A stretch of DNA of 64,000 nucleotides from contig OX388341.1 in NCBI GenBank assembly GCA_947579665.1, positions 3,472,001-3,536,000 of the forward strand. Reading direction: 5' to 3'. The position numbers and the translations under genes were made by a program. Of the stretch, positions 1 to 55,629 are shown piece by piece. A model generated the notes under the pieces. That model did not search any database. It saw only the letters and a program-made list of their open reading frames with translations, and was not told the DNA's origin. Source of the stretch: Sympetrum striolatum (Eukaryota; Arthropoda; Insecta; Odonata; Libellulidae). Positions within the stretch are counted from its first letter, which is position 1. Every line of letters starts with the position of its first letter.

Positions 1-2426
1 ATTGAGGTAGTTTTCATTATTTTTTCATGCGCTTATTGAATTGATAGGAAGTTCTTGCTTAGATTCAAGATGTATATTAGAGAATGTATGTAGAGAATCA
101 AAACTCAAGGAGCCTATATTTATGGTCATGATCTATCAAAAACACTTATGACTTTTACAAAAAAATATCCTGGGTTCGATGCTAGGACGATGCAAAAGAC
201 TGCCCTTTACATTGAGGTAGTTATTCATAATTTTTTTTGCTTTACTTATCGCTCGCTTATATGAAAGATGTATATTATGCCTAGGGTTTTGAAAAAAAAT
301 TACATAAGATCTTGCTGTTCCTGGGTTCAATGCCTGAGCACATTACAATTTCTCACATAAGAAATATATGTGAAAAGTAGGACGTCGTTTGAGGCAGTAT
401 GCAAGCTACATGTGAGAAATTGTAATGTGCTCTGGCATTGAACCCAGGAACAGCATGGTCTTATCTAATTTTTTTTCTTAAGCCGAGTCTTAATACACAT
501 CTTCTAGCAAAGCAAGAACTTCCTATCAATTCGATAAGTGCATGAAAAATATAATGAAATCTACCTCAATGTGTTTTAAATGGGACATATATTTACCACC
601 TGGCTTTGAACCCGGGTCTTCCTGACGATACTTTCTATGCAGCACAACTGAAGATCATCATCTCTAACTATGTGTGAAAATTTAGGCAGAAATGTTGTTT
701 GCAACTGCATCAAACGACGTCCTACTTTTCCCATAAATTCCTTATGAGAGAAATTTTAATGTTTCCTGGCATCGAACCCAGGAATAGTACGGTCTTATCT
801 AATTTTTTTTTCAAAATCCTAGGCATAATATACATCTTTCATATAAGCGCGAACTTCCTATCAATTCGACAAGTGCAGCAAAAAAATTATGAATAACTAC
901 CTCAATGTAAAGGGCAGTCTTTGCATCGTCCTAGCATCGAACCCAGGATATTTTTTGTAAAAGTCATAAGTGTTTTTGATAGATCATGACCATAAATATA
1001 GGCTCCTTGAGTTTTGATTCTCTACCTATCCGGAAAGTATTTTTTTTATTCCCGAAAATCAAAGTAATGCTTTTAAATGGGAAAAATCGTGAATTTGGGG
1101 CCCTCTGGAATCGAACCCATGACACTGAGAATAAAAATCGCAATTTTTCTAGTGGTAACTTGTTATGGCTAATACGTCGTAAAAATTTCAAGTCATTGAC
1201 GCTTGTGGTTTAGCCTGTGAATTAGTATCCTATCTGGGTATCTGGGTATACACATGAATGAATCCGTAGAAGCATCTATATATAATGGATACGAGTAAAA
1301 TGTAGCTTGCATACTGCAAGCAGATCGACAACACTAATTTCATATCGGCATCATATCTAGACGATCCTCAAAAAAAAAAAGGATTGAAAATATTCTTGAA
1401 ATTCGCTGCAATTTAATCGTCTGGCATCAAACCCGGGTCTTCCTGGTGAACTTACTATGCAGCACCACAGAAGATCACCATCTATAACTATGTGTGAAAA
1501 TTCAAGCAGAAATATTGGCTACAACTGCCTCAAAAGACGTTCTAATTTTCACGAATGTAAATGGCTCTCTGGATTCGAACCAAGGACGATCTTGGAAATC
1601 TAAAACATGTTTTTGAAATTTATCTATGATTTCTATCTATATGCTGAATTTCGAGTTTCTATATGATTGGAAAGGGGTTTAAAATAATTCTTAAAAATCG
1701 GATCAGTTACTGATTGTAGAGATGCCTGATGTCGAACCCAGGACATATTGGCGGCTGTAAATGCACAGAATAACTTGTTAGGACTTGATCTTATTTCATA
1801 CAATGTTTGAATTTGATATCCTGCCTGGAAGTACCTAAAATTTGTTTCCATTATCTCCATACGAAATGCATTGAGGAATGTAAATGAGTCTCTGGAATCG
1901 AACCAAGGAGAAACAGCGGAACGTTTAACCACGTACATAAAAGATATTTTCGATCTATATCTACATGCCAAGTTTCAAGTTTCCATCTTATCAGGAAGTG
2001 ATTTAGAAAATCTTAAAAATCGCAATGTAAATAAAATGGGAGAAAATTTGCCCTGACCTAGCGTCGAACCAAGGATAATCTTCTATGATGTCTTAATGGT
2101 TTTCGTTGGATACGCATGGCCTCCAGCGATTCCTCGAATTTCAACTCTCTACTTTGCCGGGAAGTGCCTCAAAAAAATTTTTGTAAATCCTCACCATGTA
2201 TCTTTAGGTGAAAATCGCGATTTTGGGGCCTTCTGGAATCGAACCCACGACACTGAGGTCCAAAGTCGGCTTTTTTCCTAGAGGTTGCACGTTATGGCCA
2301 ATATGTCATAAAAATTTCAGGTCAGTGGCACTTGTGGAACATGGTTAGAATTTTGACCCACAGTGAGTGAGTGTATATCTAGGTATATCCGGAGAAACGT
2401 CTATATATAATAGATATATCATCATG
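1..2426. repeat. T-arm-module repeat, block 1 (reversed arm then forward arm)
   Basis: This block is built from diverged modules of about 165-170 bases. Each carries a motif of the type CTGGCATCGAACCCAGGA, which on the minus strand reads as a B-box/T-arm (GGGTTCGATGCC) with pairing flanks (CCTGG...CTAGG). In the forward part the motifs start near 434, 601, 766, 931, 1103, 1421, 1566, 1723, 1890, 2057 and 2231. Positions 1 to about 400 hold the same modules in reverse. No protein coding is apparent. Block 4 (60.5-62.9 kb) is collinear with the forward part up to about 1,440. Confidence 0.8.
97..345. repeat. Local inverted duplication, left arm (partner about 738-1022)
   Basis: The reverse complement of 97-345 matches about 738-1022 far better than it matches equivalent modules in the other blocks. 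Shared private features include a CCTAGGCATAATATACATC stretch and CATATAAGCG. The two arms differ by a short gap near 855-870. This indicates a recent inverted copy or gene conversion inside the block, able to form a large cruciform. Confidence 0.75.
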
Positions 2427-3020
2427 ATGATCATCAGCCATTTTCAATCTGACGTCGGATGTAGGCCTTCCCAAGTACTTTCCAATTTTCTCTGTCCTGA
2501 GCTTCTCATTGACACGTTACACCTAGGTACTTGATGATGTCTCTATTCCACCTGTCCATAGGTCGTCTTCTTGGTCTCTTCACATCTCTTGGTATCCAGT
2601 TGAGAACTGCAGATGTCCAACGGTTGTTGTTTCTTCTCGCAACGTGGCCGGCCCACCTCTATTTTAGTGATCTTACCTTATCTATGATGTCTGTAACATC
2701 AGTCATCATTCTCACCCAAGTGTTGCATTTCCTGTCTCTTCTTGTGATTCCCAGCATGCAGCACTCCATGTTCCTTTGCATTGTCTGAAGTCTCTTGGTT
2801 ATTGCAGCATTTAACACCCAAGTTTCACTTCCATAGGTCAAGACAGGTAAAATGCATTGGTTGAAGACCTTCCTCTTCAAAACCATTGGCATTCTTGACT
2901 TCAGAATGAGTGAGTTCCTACCAAATGCACTCCAGCCAAGTTTCATTCTTCTGTTTTCTTCATTAATCCTGTTTTTCTCTCCTGTTGTTACAAGTTGTCC
3001 CAGTTAAGTGTATTCCAAGT
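2427..3020 (-). mobile_element. RTE-type non-LTR retrotransposon, 3' fragment
   Basis: The minus strand encodes the C-terminal part of an endonuclease-reverse transcriptase. It reads RRMKLGWSAFGRNSLILKS, then LKRKVFNQCILPVLTYGSET, and after a frameshift near 2660 continues RWAGHVARRNNNRWTS and AQDRENWKVLGKAYIRRQI. This order is typical of RTE-like elements annotated in arthropods and cnidarians. The 3' end carries an ATCATGATGATCATC tail at 2427. It is 5' truncated and decayed. It abuts the end motif of the T-arm repeat block. Confidence 0.8.
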
Positions 3021-3480
3021 AAACATCCAGAGGTTTTTTTGAAGTTTGACTGGTTCTTGCACAGAAAAAGAATTAGCCTATGATCATTGTGTCAATACCC
3101 GGTTACAATTTGCATTCTACCAATCAATTAAATACAAATATGGAATTTCGTTTGAAGAGATTCCCAATATATCAACTTGGATTTCTAGAAATGGTCAAAT
3201 TATCCCGAACCAAACTTTTTGTAAGATTAGGTCAAATTTGACTGTTTCTATAATTCCAAGTCTATATATCAGGAATGTGTTCAACTGAAATTCCGTTTTT
3301 CCTAATAATTTATGTTAGAATGCAATTGGTGCCCTGTCTTCGAACCAATGATCATAAGATAAACAATACACTGTGTATGAAACATTCATTACTTCTGTTC
3401 ACATGCATGGTCGTAGAATTTCCATCTTCTAAGTAAATCAATCATACCACATAACTCAAATCAAAGTCCAACACAACTCA
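3021..3480. repeat. Remnants of T-arm-module repeat
   Basis: The stretch contains one recognisable module motif (GTCTTCGAACCAATGATC near 3330-3350) like those of blocks 1 and 2, in otherwise unassigned AT-rich sequence. The open frame across 3046-3288 shows no recognisable protein. Confidence 0.45.
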
Positions 3481-3565
3481 CTGTGATCTGTTTCCAAAAA
3501 CAGACTTTTCTGAAATCCAGAAATATGGCATCTGCTCTTATGCCCTTATCAGTTGCTCATCAAAA
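3481..3565 (-). mobile_element. Tiny fragment of CR1-like LINE A
   Basis: The stretch TTCTGAAATCCAGAAATATG...CTTATGCCCTTATCAG matches the RT region of LINE A near 35340-35395 and 52050-52115, with an internal deletion next to GATCTGTTTCC. It encodes the decayed DAIFLDF motif region on the minus strand. Confidence 0.65.
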
Positions 3566-3589
3566 AATACATAACTCCAAGGTATAACT

Positions 3590-3860
3590 TATATATATAT
3601 AGGTATATCCGGAGAAGCGTCTATATATAATAGATATATGCTGACTTGGAATTTTGAGTTATCCAAAACAAGTGGTTTGATGCAATCTCATCTTACAAAA
3701 AGGTCGTAGGTTCGACGCCAGGCTACTTGGATATAGAATCGATTTTTACATACGGGAATTTGGGTTCATACATCCTGTATTTTCAAACCAAATAGAATTT
3801 TGCAAAGTAAAGTACTTTAAACATATGCTTGCAGAATGCAAGCAACTTTAACTTGTATGC
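3590..3860. repeat. T-arm-module repeat piece with end motif
   Basis: Positions 3601-3637 repeat the block end motif (GGTATATCCGGAGAAGCG then TCTATATATAATAGATAT) almost exactly as at 2390-2426. A reversed T-arm motif (TAGGTTCGACGCCAGGC) follows near 3708-3725. Near 3826-3846 lies a TTGCAGAATGCAAGCAA hairpin related to the block start. Confidence 0.6.
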
Positions 3861-3865
3861 CTATA

Positions 3866-4597
3866 CAGACTCCCGACTTTGAACACGTTACGGTCGACAC
3901 TTCTGGTCGTAAGTCGGATTTATGATATGAGGTATAGCATAACTCACCAACCGTGTAGGTAGATTTCCAGTGTTATGCCAAAGAAGAACTGACCTTTGTT
4001 GTCATTATATTTTAATTTTGTATTGTAAGACCTCATATTGGTATGTTTCAATGATTTTATCAATAAATCTTAACGTCTTTCCTTAGTGAATAAAATATCA
4101 GTGTTTCCCAAACTGTGAACCGTGGTGCCATTGGGTATACTCGATGACGCACTGGAGTGCAGTGAGGCACCAGGTTAAAATAAAATTATTGTGACAGGGC
4201 GCCGTGAAAACCTGTGCATCTTGAAAAAACTTTGGGAACCCCTTAGTTAAGGAACAGTTATAAATATATCTCTATTTACTCTTTTTTAAATATAATAATT
4301 TATCAAACAGTAACTAGCCCTGACCTGAAATGCCTAAAACAAACTAGTGAAACAACAACCAAATGGAAACTGAACAAAACAGCTCAGACTGGAGCATAAG
4401 AAATGAAACATGAGACGTAAATGCATAAAATTACCGCATCCCATCACAAAGTATTACATAGATGCTCAAAACTTTCTACATAACAATAAGAGCCATTCCA
4501 AGTGAAAATTTGGTTCAATTTTTATCATAGTTTGAAATTATACTTTTCAAAAACATTTGGTTGTAACTTCGGACAGTCGTAAGTCGAGGAGCGTCTG
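3866..4597. mobile_element. MITE with terminal inverted repeats and TA target site
   Basis: The left end TA/CAGACTCCCGACTT and the right end, reversed, TA/CAGACGCTCCTCGACTTACG are imperfect terminal inverted repeats flanked by TA, a mariner/Tc1-type feature. Length is 732 bases, with no transposase frame. A second MITE is nested inside. Confidence 0.65.
4099..4245. mobile_element. Short hAT-type MITE nested in the 3866-4597 element
   Basis: It starts CAGTGTTTCCCAAACTGTG and ends AAAACTTTGGGAACCCCTTA, the inverted-end style of non-autonomous hAT elements. CCTTAGTG at 4081 and CCTTAGTT at 4241 could be an 8-base target duplication, but they do not abut the left end, so this is uncertain. Confidence 0.6.
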
Positions 4598-4605
4598 TAT
4601 AAGTA

Positions 4606-4720
4606 TACCTAGAGAAGTGTCTCTATATAATAGATATTATCATCAGCATCAGCAATTTTCAATCTGACATTGGATGTAAGCCTCCCCAAGTAATTTCACT
4701 TTCTCAGTAACATGATTTGA
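4606..4720 (-). mobile_element. Block end motif followed by another RTE-type 3' tail
   Basis: GTATACCTAGAGAAGTG and CTATATAATAGATAT at 4606-4637 are the end motif of the T-arm repeat. Directly after it, 4638-4700 (ATCATCAGCATCAG, then CAATTTTCAATCTGACATTG) repeats the 3' end of the RTE fragment at 2427. It is truncated near 4710. Confidence 0.65.
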
Positions 4721-5085
4721 CTTGTAAACAGGATAAATGTGGACATGGAGATACTAATTGTAAGATGAAAGGACAATAAAACAAAATTACAGTAGTAATT
4801 TTTTTTTTCATTTAAAAAATGACTCAATTTTTAACCACTTAAAGCTGTTAGAGATATATAGGGATATATATAGATATAGAATTATTATATAATAGAATTA
4901 TAGGGCTGTTGTGAGTTACAATGTCTGTACAGAGAAAAAAATCTTAACTTTAAAAAACCTCCAAAGGATTAAATAAAAAATTAGAAGGAATCTATTTTAT
5001 CATCTATAAAGGGGCTATTTCAAATTTAAGTGTATTAAATTAGTAAATGTGATATTCTATGTTAGTGGTGAAGTGAGGGCTGTCA

Positions 5086-49765
<44,680 letters not shown>

Positions 49766-50060
49766 GGGCGAGGATTCACTGCCTCGGACCAACTTTCCAC
49801 CGAAAACAGAGGATACGGAGATTTTCTATTTGCACGCCTTCATTTAACCAATCACTTAGCGGCGGAACACAAAAGCCCTTGCGAAACAAACCTTTCAAAA
49901 GAGAATTACGCCCTCATAGGAATAAAAATGTTTGTCTTCCGCGAGAAGGACTATTCAAACAGTCTTTTTTTGGGTCGTAAAATCGTTTCCTCGCGTTTTT
50001 TCCAAATACTCTATGACCTCCACAATTGCGCGCAATTTCGCGGCGGCGTCAGCAATTAAT
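49766..50060 (-). promoter_or_regulatory. Probable AGPS 5' UTR and promoter region
   Basis: The sequence upstream of the AGPS ATG is richer in CG dinucleotides than the flanks, with several GCG/CGC clusters near 50,020-50,045. An inverted CCAAT box (ATTGG on the minus strand, 49848-49852) lies about 85 bases before the ATG. No TATA box is evident. The transcription start cannot be placed from sequence alone. Confidence 0.4.
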
Positions 50061-51405
50061 GTTTTCTTGGGAAGAATGGACCTTCGCATGAACAGTCACT
50101 AATTTTTTATAGCAAACTCACTCTTATAGTGGTCGATTTACGCAACGGCGGGGTACGTGCATTTTATTCGGCCCATGAGATTTATTCCATAATTGATCTT
50201 TTCTAAATAAAGTAAAAATTATATTTCCAATTGCTAGAGAAAATAACCTTAACACAAACGCAAAGAAAGGTAAAAATAGGAATGTGATTTGGAAAATGTA
50301 GAAAGATAAGAGAGCTTAAATTTGAGAAAAATCTTCAAAAATATTCCTCGGTCGATGCACAAACGGCTTTGTCAAGAGTTTCTATCATTAGATACTTGTT
50401 GATTTCGCGACAGTGCTGTTGCTATTAGGGTTAAATGTAGCCGGAATCGACGTCAGAGGCGGAAATGTTTGACTTGGGGGGATTTTAGAACAAAACTGAA
50501 GAGTTATTGAAAGCTACAGAAAAGGAACATATTTGGAGGCAGACGGGAATGACAAACGTTTCATAAAAATTTCGTAGAAAATATCTAAATAGTATGGCTT
50601 TAATGAATCTCCAAGCGATTGTTAGCTGAAGAAAATTGCAAGAAGCATTCAAAAGGGAATTTTTCTTTCGGATTGATAAAAGCACAGTTTTTGGCAATTA
50701 TAAAGCTTGATAAGGTAAACATGAAGAAAAAGCAAGTATATAAAGTAGGTCCTGGAGAACGCTAGCCCTCGTCCATAAACAGTTATTATTAGGTCTTAAT
50801 TTCTTACGCGTAATTTTCTTCAGAGTTTTCAATATTAGAAACTTAGAATAATGTAGGACGACTACAAAATTCGGTTTTATTTCAGTTTGAAAATGTTCCA
50901 GCCACGGCGAAACTTGATTCCGGGAAATTAATAAATTCCTCTCGCAGTAATCAAAGTCGAAACGGAATGAGATTCTCTTAGGGAATTGATTCCATCGAAG
51001 GTGAAAGGAATGCATAGAGGAGCAATCGATTATAGAGAAAGGGATAAGTGGAAGCGCACAATTCTTATCAAAAAGTTAAGTAAATTCAAATCTTTCAGCT
51101 AATCTGCAAATTTAGATGTAACACTTGAATTTCTAACAAATGACTAATGCATTACAATAAAAATCATCATTGGTGCATTTTTCGACATTATTCATCCCCA
51201 TGTTCAAATGCTATGTAACTTTTCCGATGTATTTGTGGTTATTCCAAAGAAAGTTCTGTTCCTATCGTCTGTTCCTCTGAATTCCATGGCATGAACCATA
51301 GCAGATGCCACAAAAGTCTCCTCCGAAAGCTACAGTGTGATTCACGTCACATTGGTATTAATTCCCATAATTTATAAACGGATCGGTTCGAATGCATATT
51401 TACTT
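50061..51405. other. Unassigned region upstream of AGPS
   Basis: No coding region, RNA gene or repeat recognised. Confidence 0.5.
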
Positions 51406-51409
51406 TTAC

Positions 51410-52620
51410 CATTTACATTTAAACCCAGCAATCCGCCAGTGGCAGGAGGTGTATAACACTGACAACCCTATACAACCTGGAGAGCTATTAGCTACTCTAA
51501 CACTTCGCTGGAAAATTTACTATCTGCTCTAGCAACTACTTCCCTGTATCGCCTTTTTGTTTTCTCCCAAAGATAGCATAAGTTAATAACTAAGAAAACA
51601 ATATCAGTTATCTCCTCCCCGAAATTGGTAGTGACAATTAATAATAATTTATCAAAAAGCTTCCATCGACATTCAACGCTCTTCTTTAGATTCAGCTCGA
51701 GCTGCCAATAATGCTAATGCCACTACGCCAACCTGAAATAATATTCTGATCGTTCTGCAAACAACCAGTGTCATCTTGAGTTACGATCTCTCTGCACACA
51801 ACAGTATCATCAGCGAATAACCTAACCTTGCAATTAACATGTTCACAACATCGTTAATATATATCAGAAACAAAATTGGTCCTAATACACTTCCCTATGG
51901 AACACCGGATGTGAGGCGAACCTCATCAGATAAAATTCCGTCCAACGCAACTCGCTGCGATCTGTTTCCAAGAAATGATTTTATCCACTCAACAACTTTT
52001 CCGTTAATCCCGTAAGCCGTCAACTTATGAATTAATTTTACATGCGATACTCGATCGAAAGCTTTCCTGAAATCTAGAAATATGGCGTCCGTTCTTATAC
52101 CCTTATCAGCTGCTCTAACTACATCGTAGAGAAAAAGGGCTAACTGGGTATCACATGACCTACCTTTACGGAAACCGTGTTGACAGTGACTAATTGCCCC
52201 CTTGTCACTTAGGAAACGCATTATTGAACTTGCTATGATATGCTCGACAGTCTTACAAAACAATGACGTTAAAGATACTGGACGGTAATCTTCTGGTTTC
52301 GACGAACGTCCTTTTTTAGGAATCGAAGTGATATGCGCTCTTCTCCACGACGTTGGTACAACGCCTTCGTCCATCGTTTTCTTGTAGAATACGAAAAGAA
52401 GGGAAGCAAGCTCATTCGCCAGTGTTTGAATGACGAGCGATGGTATACTATTTCTTCCTGGCGCTTTTATCTTGTCTACCTGCCGCAACAACTTTCCTAT
52501 TCCATTCACGGACAACTGGATTAGTTCCATCTCTTAATCAACACGCACAGAAAATTTGTTCGTGAGTCCATCGTCTAAAGTAAAGCTTTCCTGTTATTGT
52601 CGTTTAATTAGATTTGCTTG
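51410..52620 (-). pseudogene. LINE A, second copy with internal deletion
   Basis: A 211-residue open frame (52530-51895) reads IGKLLRQVDKIKAPGRNSIP, WRRAHITSIPKKGRSSKPED, HCQHGFRKGRSCDTQLALFL and AIFLDFRKAFDRVSHVKLIH to VRLTSGVP. It repairs the frameshifts of the copy at 34-36 kb. Beyond it the FADD region is deleted: the sequence jumps near 51680 from the C-terminal part to a point before the motif, losing about 400 bases. The 3' hairpin (51424-51447) has also lost bases. Homology ends at about 52620. Confidence 0.88.
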
Positions 52621-54279
52621 AAATTATGAGTTCAAGGAGTGGCGGCCAGAGGGCGTCCTTCCAACAGAAAATTGGCAATCGCCAAAAATGTGCATTTGAT
52701 GGACTTCCGCCTAAAAGCCCCCCATCGACCAGAATCGCAATTAATGCAGACGCGAGTCACTGCAGCGGAGATTTTGGCATCAGTCCGAAAATGACTGCTT
52801 AAATGGAGATAAAAGTATAGATGAATGCCAATGCATCGATTCCGTCTTTTAGAAAAAGTTAAAACCAAATAAATGTGGAAAGAAGGCACCGTAGAATTCA
52901 CTCAAATAATCATTACGTCCCGCCGTGACAAGAATCACCTTATATTTTCACCAACTTTTGAAATTGTGCTATTCTTTCGCTTTGAATTTGGGAGAGGAAG
53001 AAATAAAGCCGTTCAAATAAAAGAAGTTTTCCTTTGTCCTCTTTTAAGAAATCCTCGCTTGGAAATTTCTACGGCGAATACCTAAACCAAATTTCAATGG
53101 GGAGAAACCGTTCTACGGAAGACACGAAAGAATATAAATAAGAGGAATTTAATTATTTTAAAATGTTAATGTTTATTATGAAACTTTTCAGAAAATACGT
53201 TTCTGATAAAGGAGTAGTCCATTAAATTGTCTCACTTTGCACTTACTCCATCACTCCTCTAAATTTCACTTAGTTAGAACGCATAAAAGAAATCCTTAGA
53301 AAGAATGAGATTGGGTTTCAATTGCTCCATTATTAGAATATTGAACCGCAGATGTATAATTTATAATGTGTCATCTTCGGTAATGATTCAAAAGATATAA
53401 GTACTTAGCAAGGAATGTCAGTGTGAGTTTAATTGGAATTCCGTTGAAAATGTCGGCCGCTTTTGGAAATCGGAATTAAAAGAGGACAACGAATGGGAGG
53501 ATCCTTCGAATTCCATGATAATATAGACGAATCAAGGAATAGAAATATTTACTAGTATTAAAGCTAGGAAATTCAATCTTTAAGTTCTAATTTTATTGTT
53601 GCTTTTCTATAAATCTGTCTTTACTGTCACATGCTTTATTTCGTGCCCAGTAAAAATGTATTACCTTGCGTTTAGGAGTAATGATACCAGAAAAAACGCA
53701 TTGCATCTTAATCAGAGATTCCATTTTTGCCAGCAGCCCTTGGCGTTTTTGCACTCTTAAGAGAATGGATGAATTTCAATCGCACTTTTATGTACAGCAT
53801 AAAAGAGAACTTCTTTGCATTATATGTTTGGAAAGTGTCCTCTTAAGGGTTATCTATCGCGTGTTTCGTCATGTTCAACTGTGAAATGCTCGACCTCAAT
53901 ATAGAGGTTCTCTCGGATATCGGAAGAAGTAAATGATGCCATGGTACGCTTTCGACATTTCTCCACACAAAGGAGATGCAAATAAAAAACAGTTCGTTTT
54001 TCTCGTCGTGGATACGCGACGAGGCGCATGAATCCTTAGTCCGTACCCATCATAACTTCACTTCTGATCGTAACTCATTGAGCTCAAAATCATAGTGGAT
54101 ACCAAAACAAATACTTAGATTTTTTCAAGTTATGAAAAGCTAGGTACAAAAACACCTTGTGGAAGTTTTACTCACACTTCAAAAAAATTCTGTTCGAGCG
54201 TCTATAAATACCTCTATCATTCACAATTTGACTTCACATTTAGATCGATATCAAAATTTTGCGTTAAACCGATTAAATT
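52621..54279. other. Unassigned region
   Basis: No recognisable gene or element. Confidence 0.5.
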
Positions 54280-54425
54280 ATCGGCCTTGGCGGCGGAGTG
54301 GATAGCATTCCATCTACGCTATTACTTCAAACCCGAAGGTCCCGGGTTCGAATCGCGGCTGATCGGATTTTTCCGATCAGGGAATGGTTGTGTGTGTTCG
54401 TTGTTGCTGTTTCCTGCTGACAAGT
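54280..54425 (+). mobile_element. tRNA-derived SINE, third copy
   Basis: The head TCGGCCTTGGCGGCGGAGTG has a damaged A box. The B box lies in CCCGGGTTCGAATCGCGGC. The body GATCAGGGAATGGTTGTGTG matches the other two copies. The 3' part is lost. Confidence 0.8.
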
Positions 54426-54472
54426 CCATGAGAGGGGGCTTCCGCGATAAAAGGCAACAGTGGCAAAACGTA

Positions 54473-54664
54473 AAAATTTATTTTTACGTTTTGTGAATAC
54501 CATCAGCGATTTTTTTACCGTAAATCACGTTACATAAAAGTGGAGCTACCGTTTTCTGAGCGACAAAAACCGTGCTGTGTTTTCATAAAAAGCCAAATAA
54601 AAAATTTGTGATTTACGGTAAAAAAAATCGCTGACGGTATTCACAAAACGTAAAAATAAATTTT
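54473..54664. repeat. Near-perfect foldback element with 56-base arms
   Basis: Arms 54473-54528 and 54608-54664 are reverse complements apart from one substitution and one extra base (GTGAATACCATCAGCGATTT against GTGAATACCGTCAGCGATTT). A 79-base centre separates them. The outer end of the left arm is itself palindromic (AACGTAAAAATTTATTTTTA). Confidence 0.85.
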
Positions 54665-54794
54665 CTTTCATTTTCAGTGTATTTCATTGCTATCGATGAA
54701 TAGGTTACTGAGATACAACACTTCAAACTCGAGTATCTAGACTTTTTGCATGGACAATAGATCGGATTGTATTTCAGGCAGCGCTTTTTAGACA

Positions 54795-54975
54795 AATATT
54801 TGCAATTTTTCTTGATGTTTCCAGAGTGATTTAATGGCATAAAATTACAAACATTGCTTGTATGCTGCTTAATATGAACGGCTTAGTGCGATTGAATCAA
54901 GGAAAAAGGTTTCTTAGTTCGCCAAAATTCATCAAAAAACGCCAAATATACATTGCGCGTATGTCGCGTGTTCTG
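54795..54975. repeat. Unclassified dispersed repeat family 2, copy 2
   Basis: Homologous to 11641-11830 in the same orientation, sharing at least seven ordered landmarks including TTGAATCAAGGAAAA. No ends or coding were recognised. Confidence 0.7.
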
Positions 54976-55629
54976 AAATTAGTTCGATAAATTGTTTTGC
55001 TGCCGGCATATACGGGATTTTTTGATTCGTGATTGCAGAAAAAATATCATTTACGCCATGTTCTTTCTCTTTGCTTAGATAATATGGAAGCCCCAGAACA
55101 ATGAGTAATCAATGGCATTCATCCAAGAAACTCCTCATTTGAATGCAGTAAATACTTATGACGCCAATATGCTTCACTTACCACAGATTTTGACCACTGA
55201 TGGTTACCTGTCTCGCCAAGGAAAGTAAAGACAAACTACCTCGCTGCTCGATAAAATGAAATTTACTCTATTTTAAATAGTACATATACGGCATTATTTG
55301 ATTCTACCGATTATTAAATATAATTCCAATTATTATTATTATTCAAACATTTGGGAAATGAATCGCCATAATCAGTAGCCGCTTTCGCCGTCGTTCGCAT
55401 TCACTCCATCAAAGAGAGTTTCGCTAAGAGGGGTAACTATTTTCATGAATAGTTTCATCGTAGTTCATTTGAAAGGATTAAAAATGATTGTTCTAAGACA
55501 GACGTGTCCAACCCGCGGTCCGCGGGCCGCATGCGGCCCTCAAAGCCCATTCGTGCGGCCCGTGTTGCGTAACCGGAAAACAAACGAACTTTGCAACATC
55601 ACAGGTAGGGTATCCAAGGTAAAGCGCTA

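Noticed and set aside
1..2426. Cluster of real tRNA genes on the minus strand
   Set aside because: Only the T-arm-like hairpin is regular. Acceptor and anticodon stems are not recognisable, and module pitch and sequence show a repeat family instead.
3046..3288. Small protein gene of 80 codons
   Set aside because: No recognisable motif and it sits among remnants of the T-arm repeat, so a chance frame is more likely.
54287..54496. Small protein gene of 69 codons
   Set aside because: The frame runs over the SINE head and one arm of a foldback, so it is not a gene.
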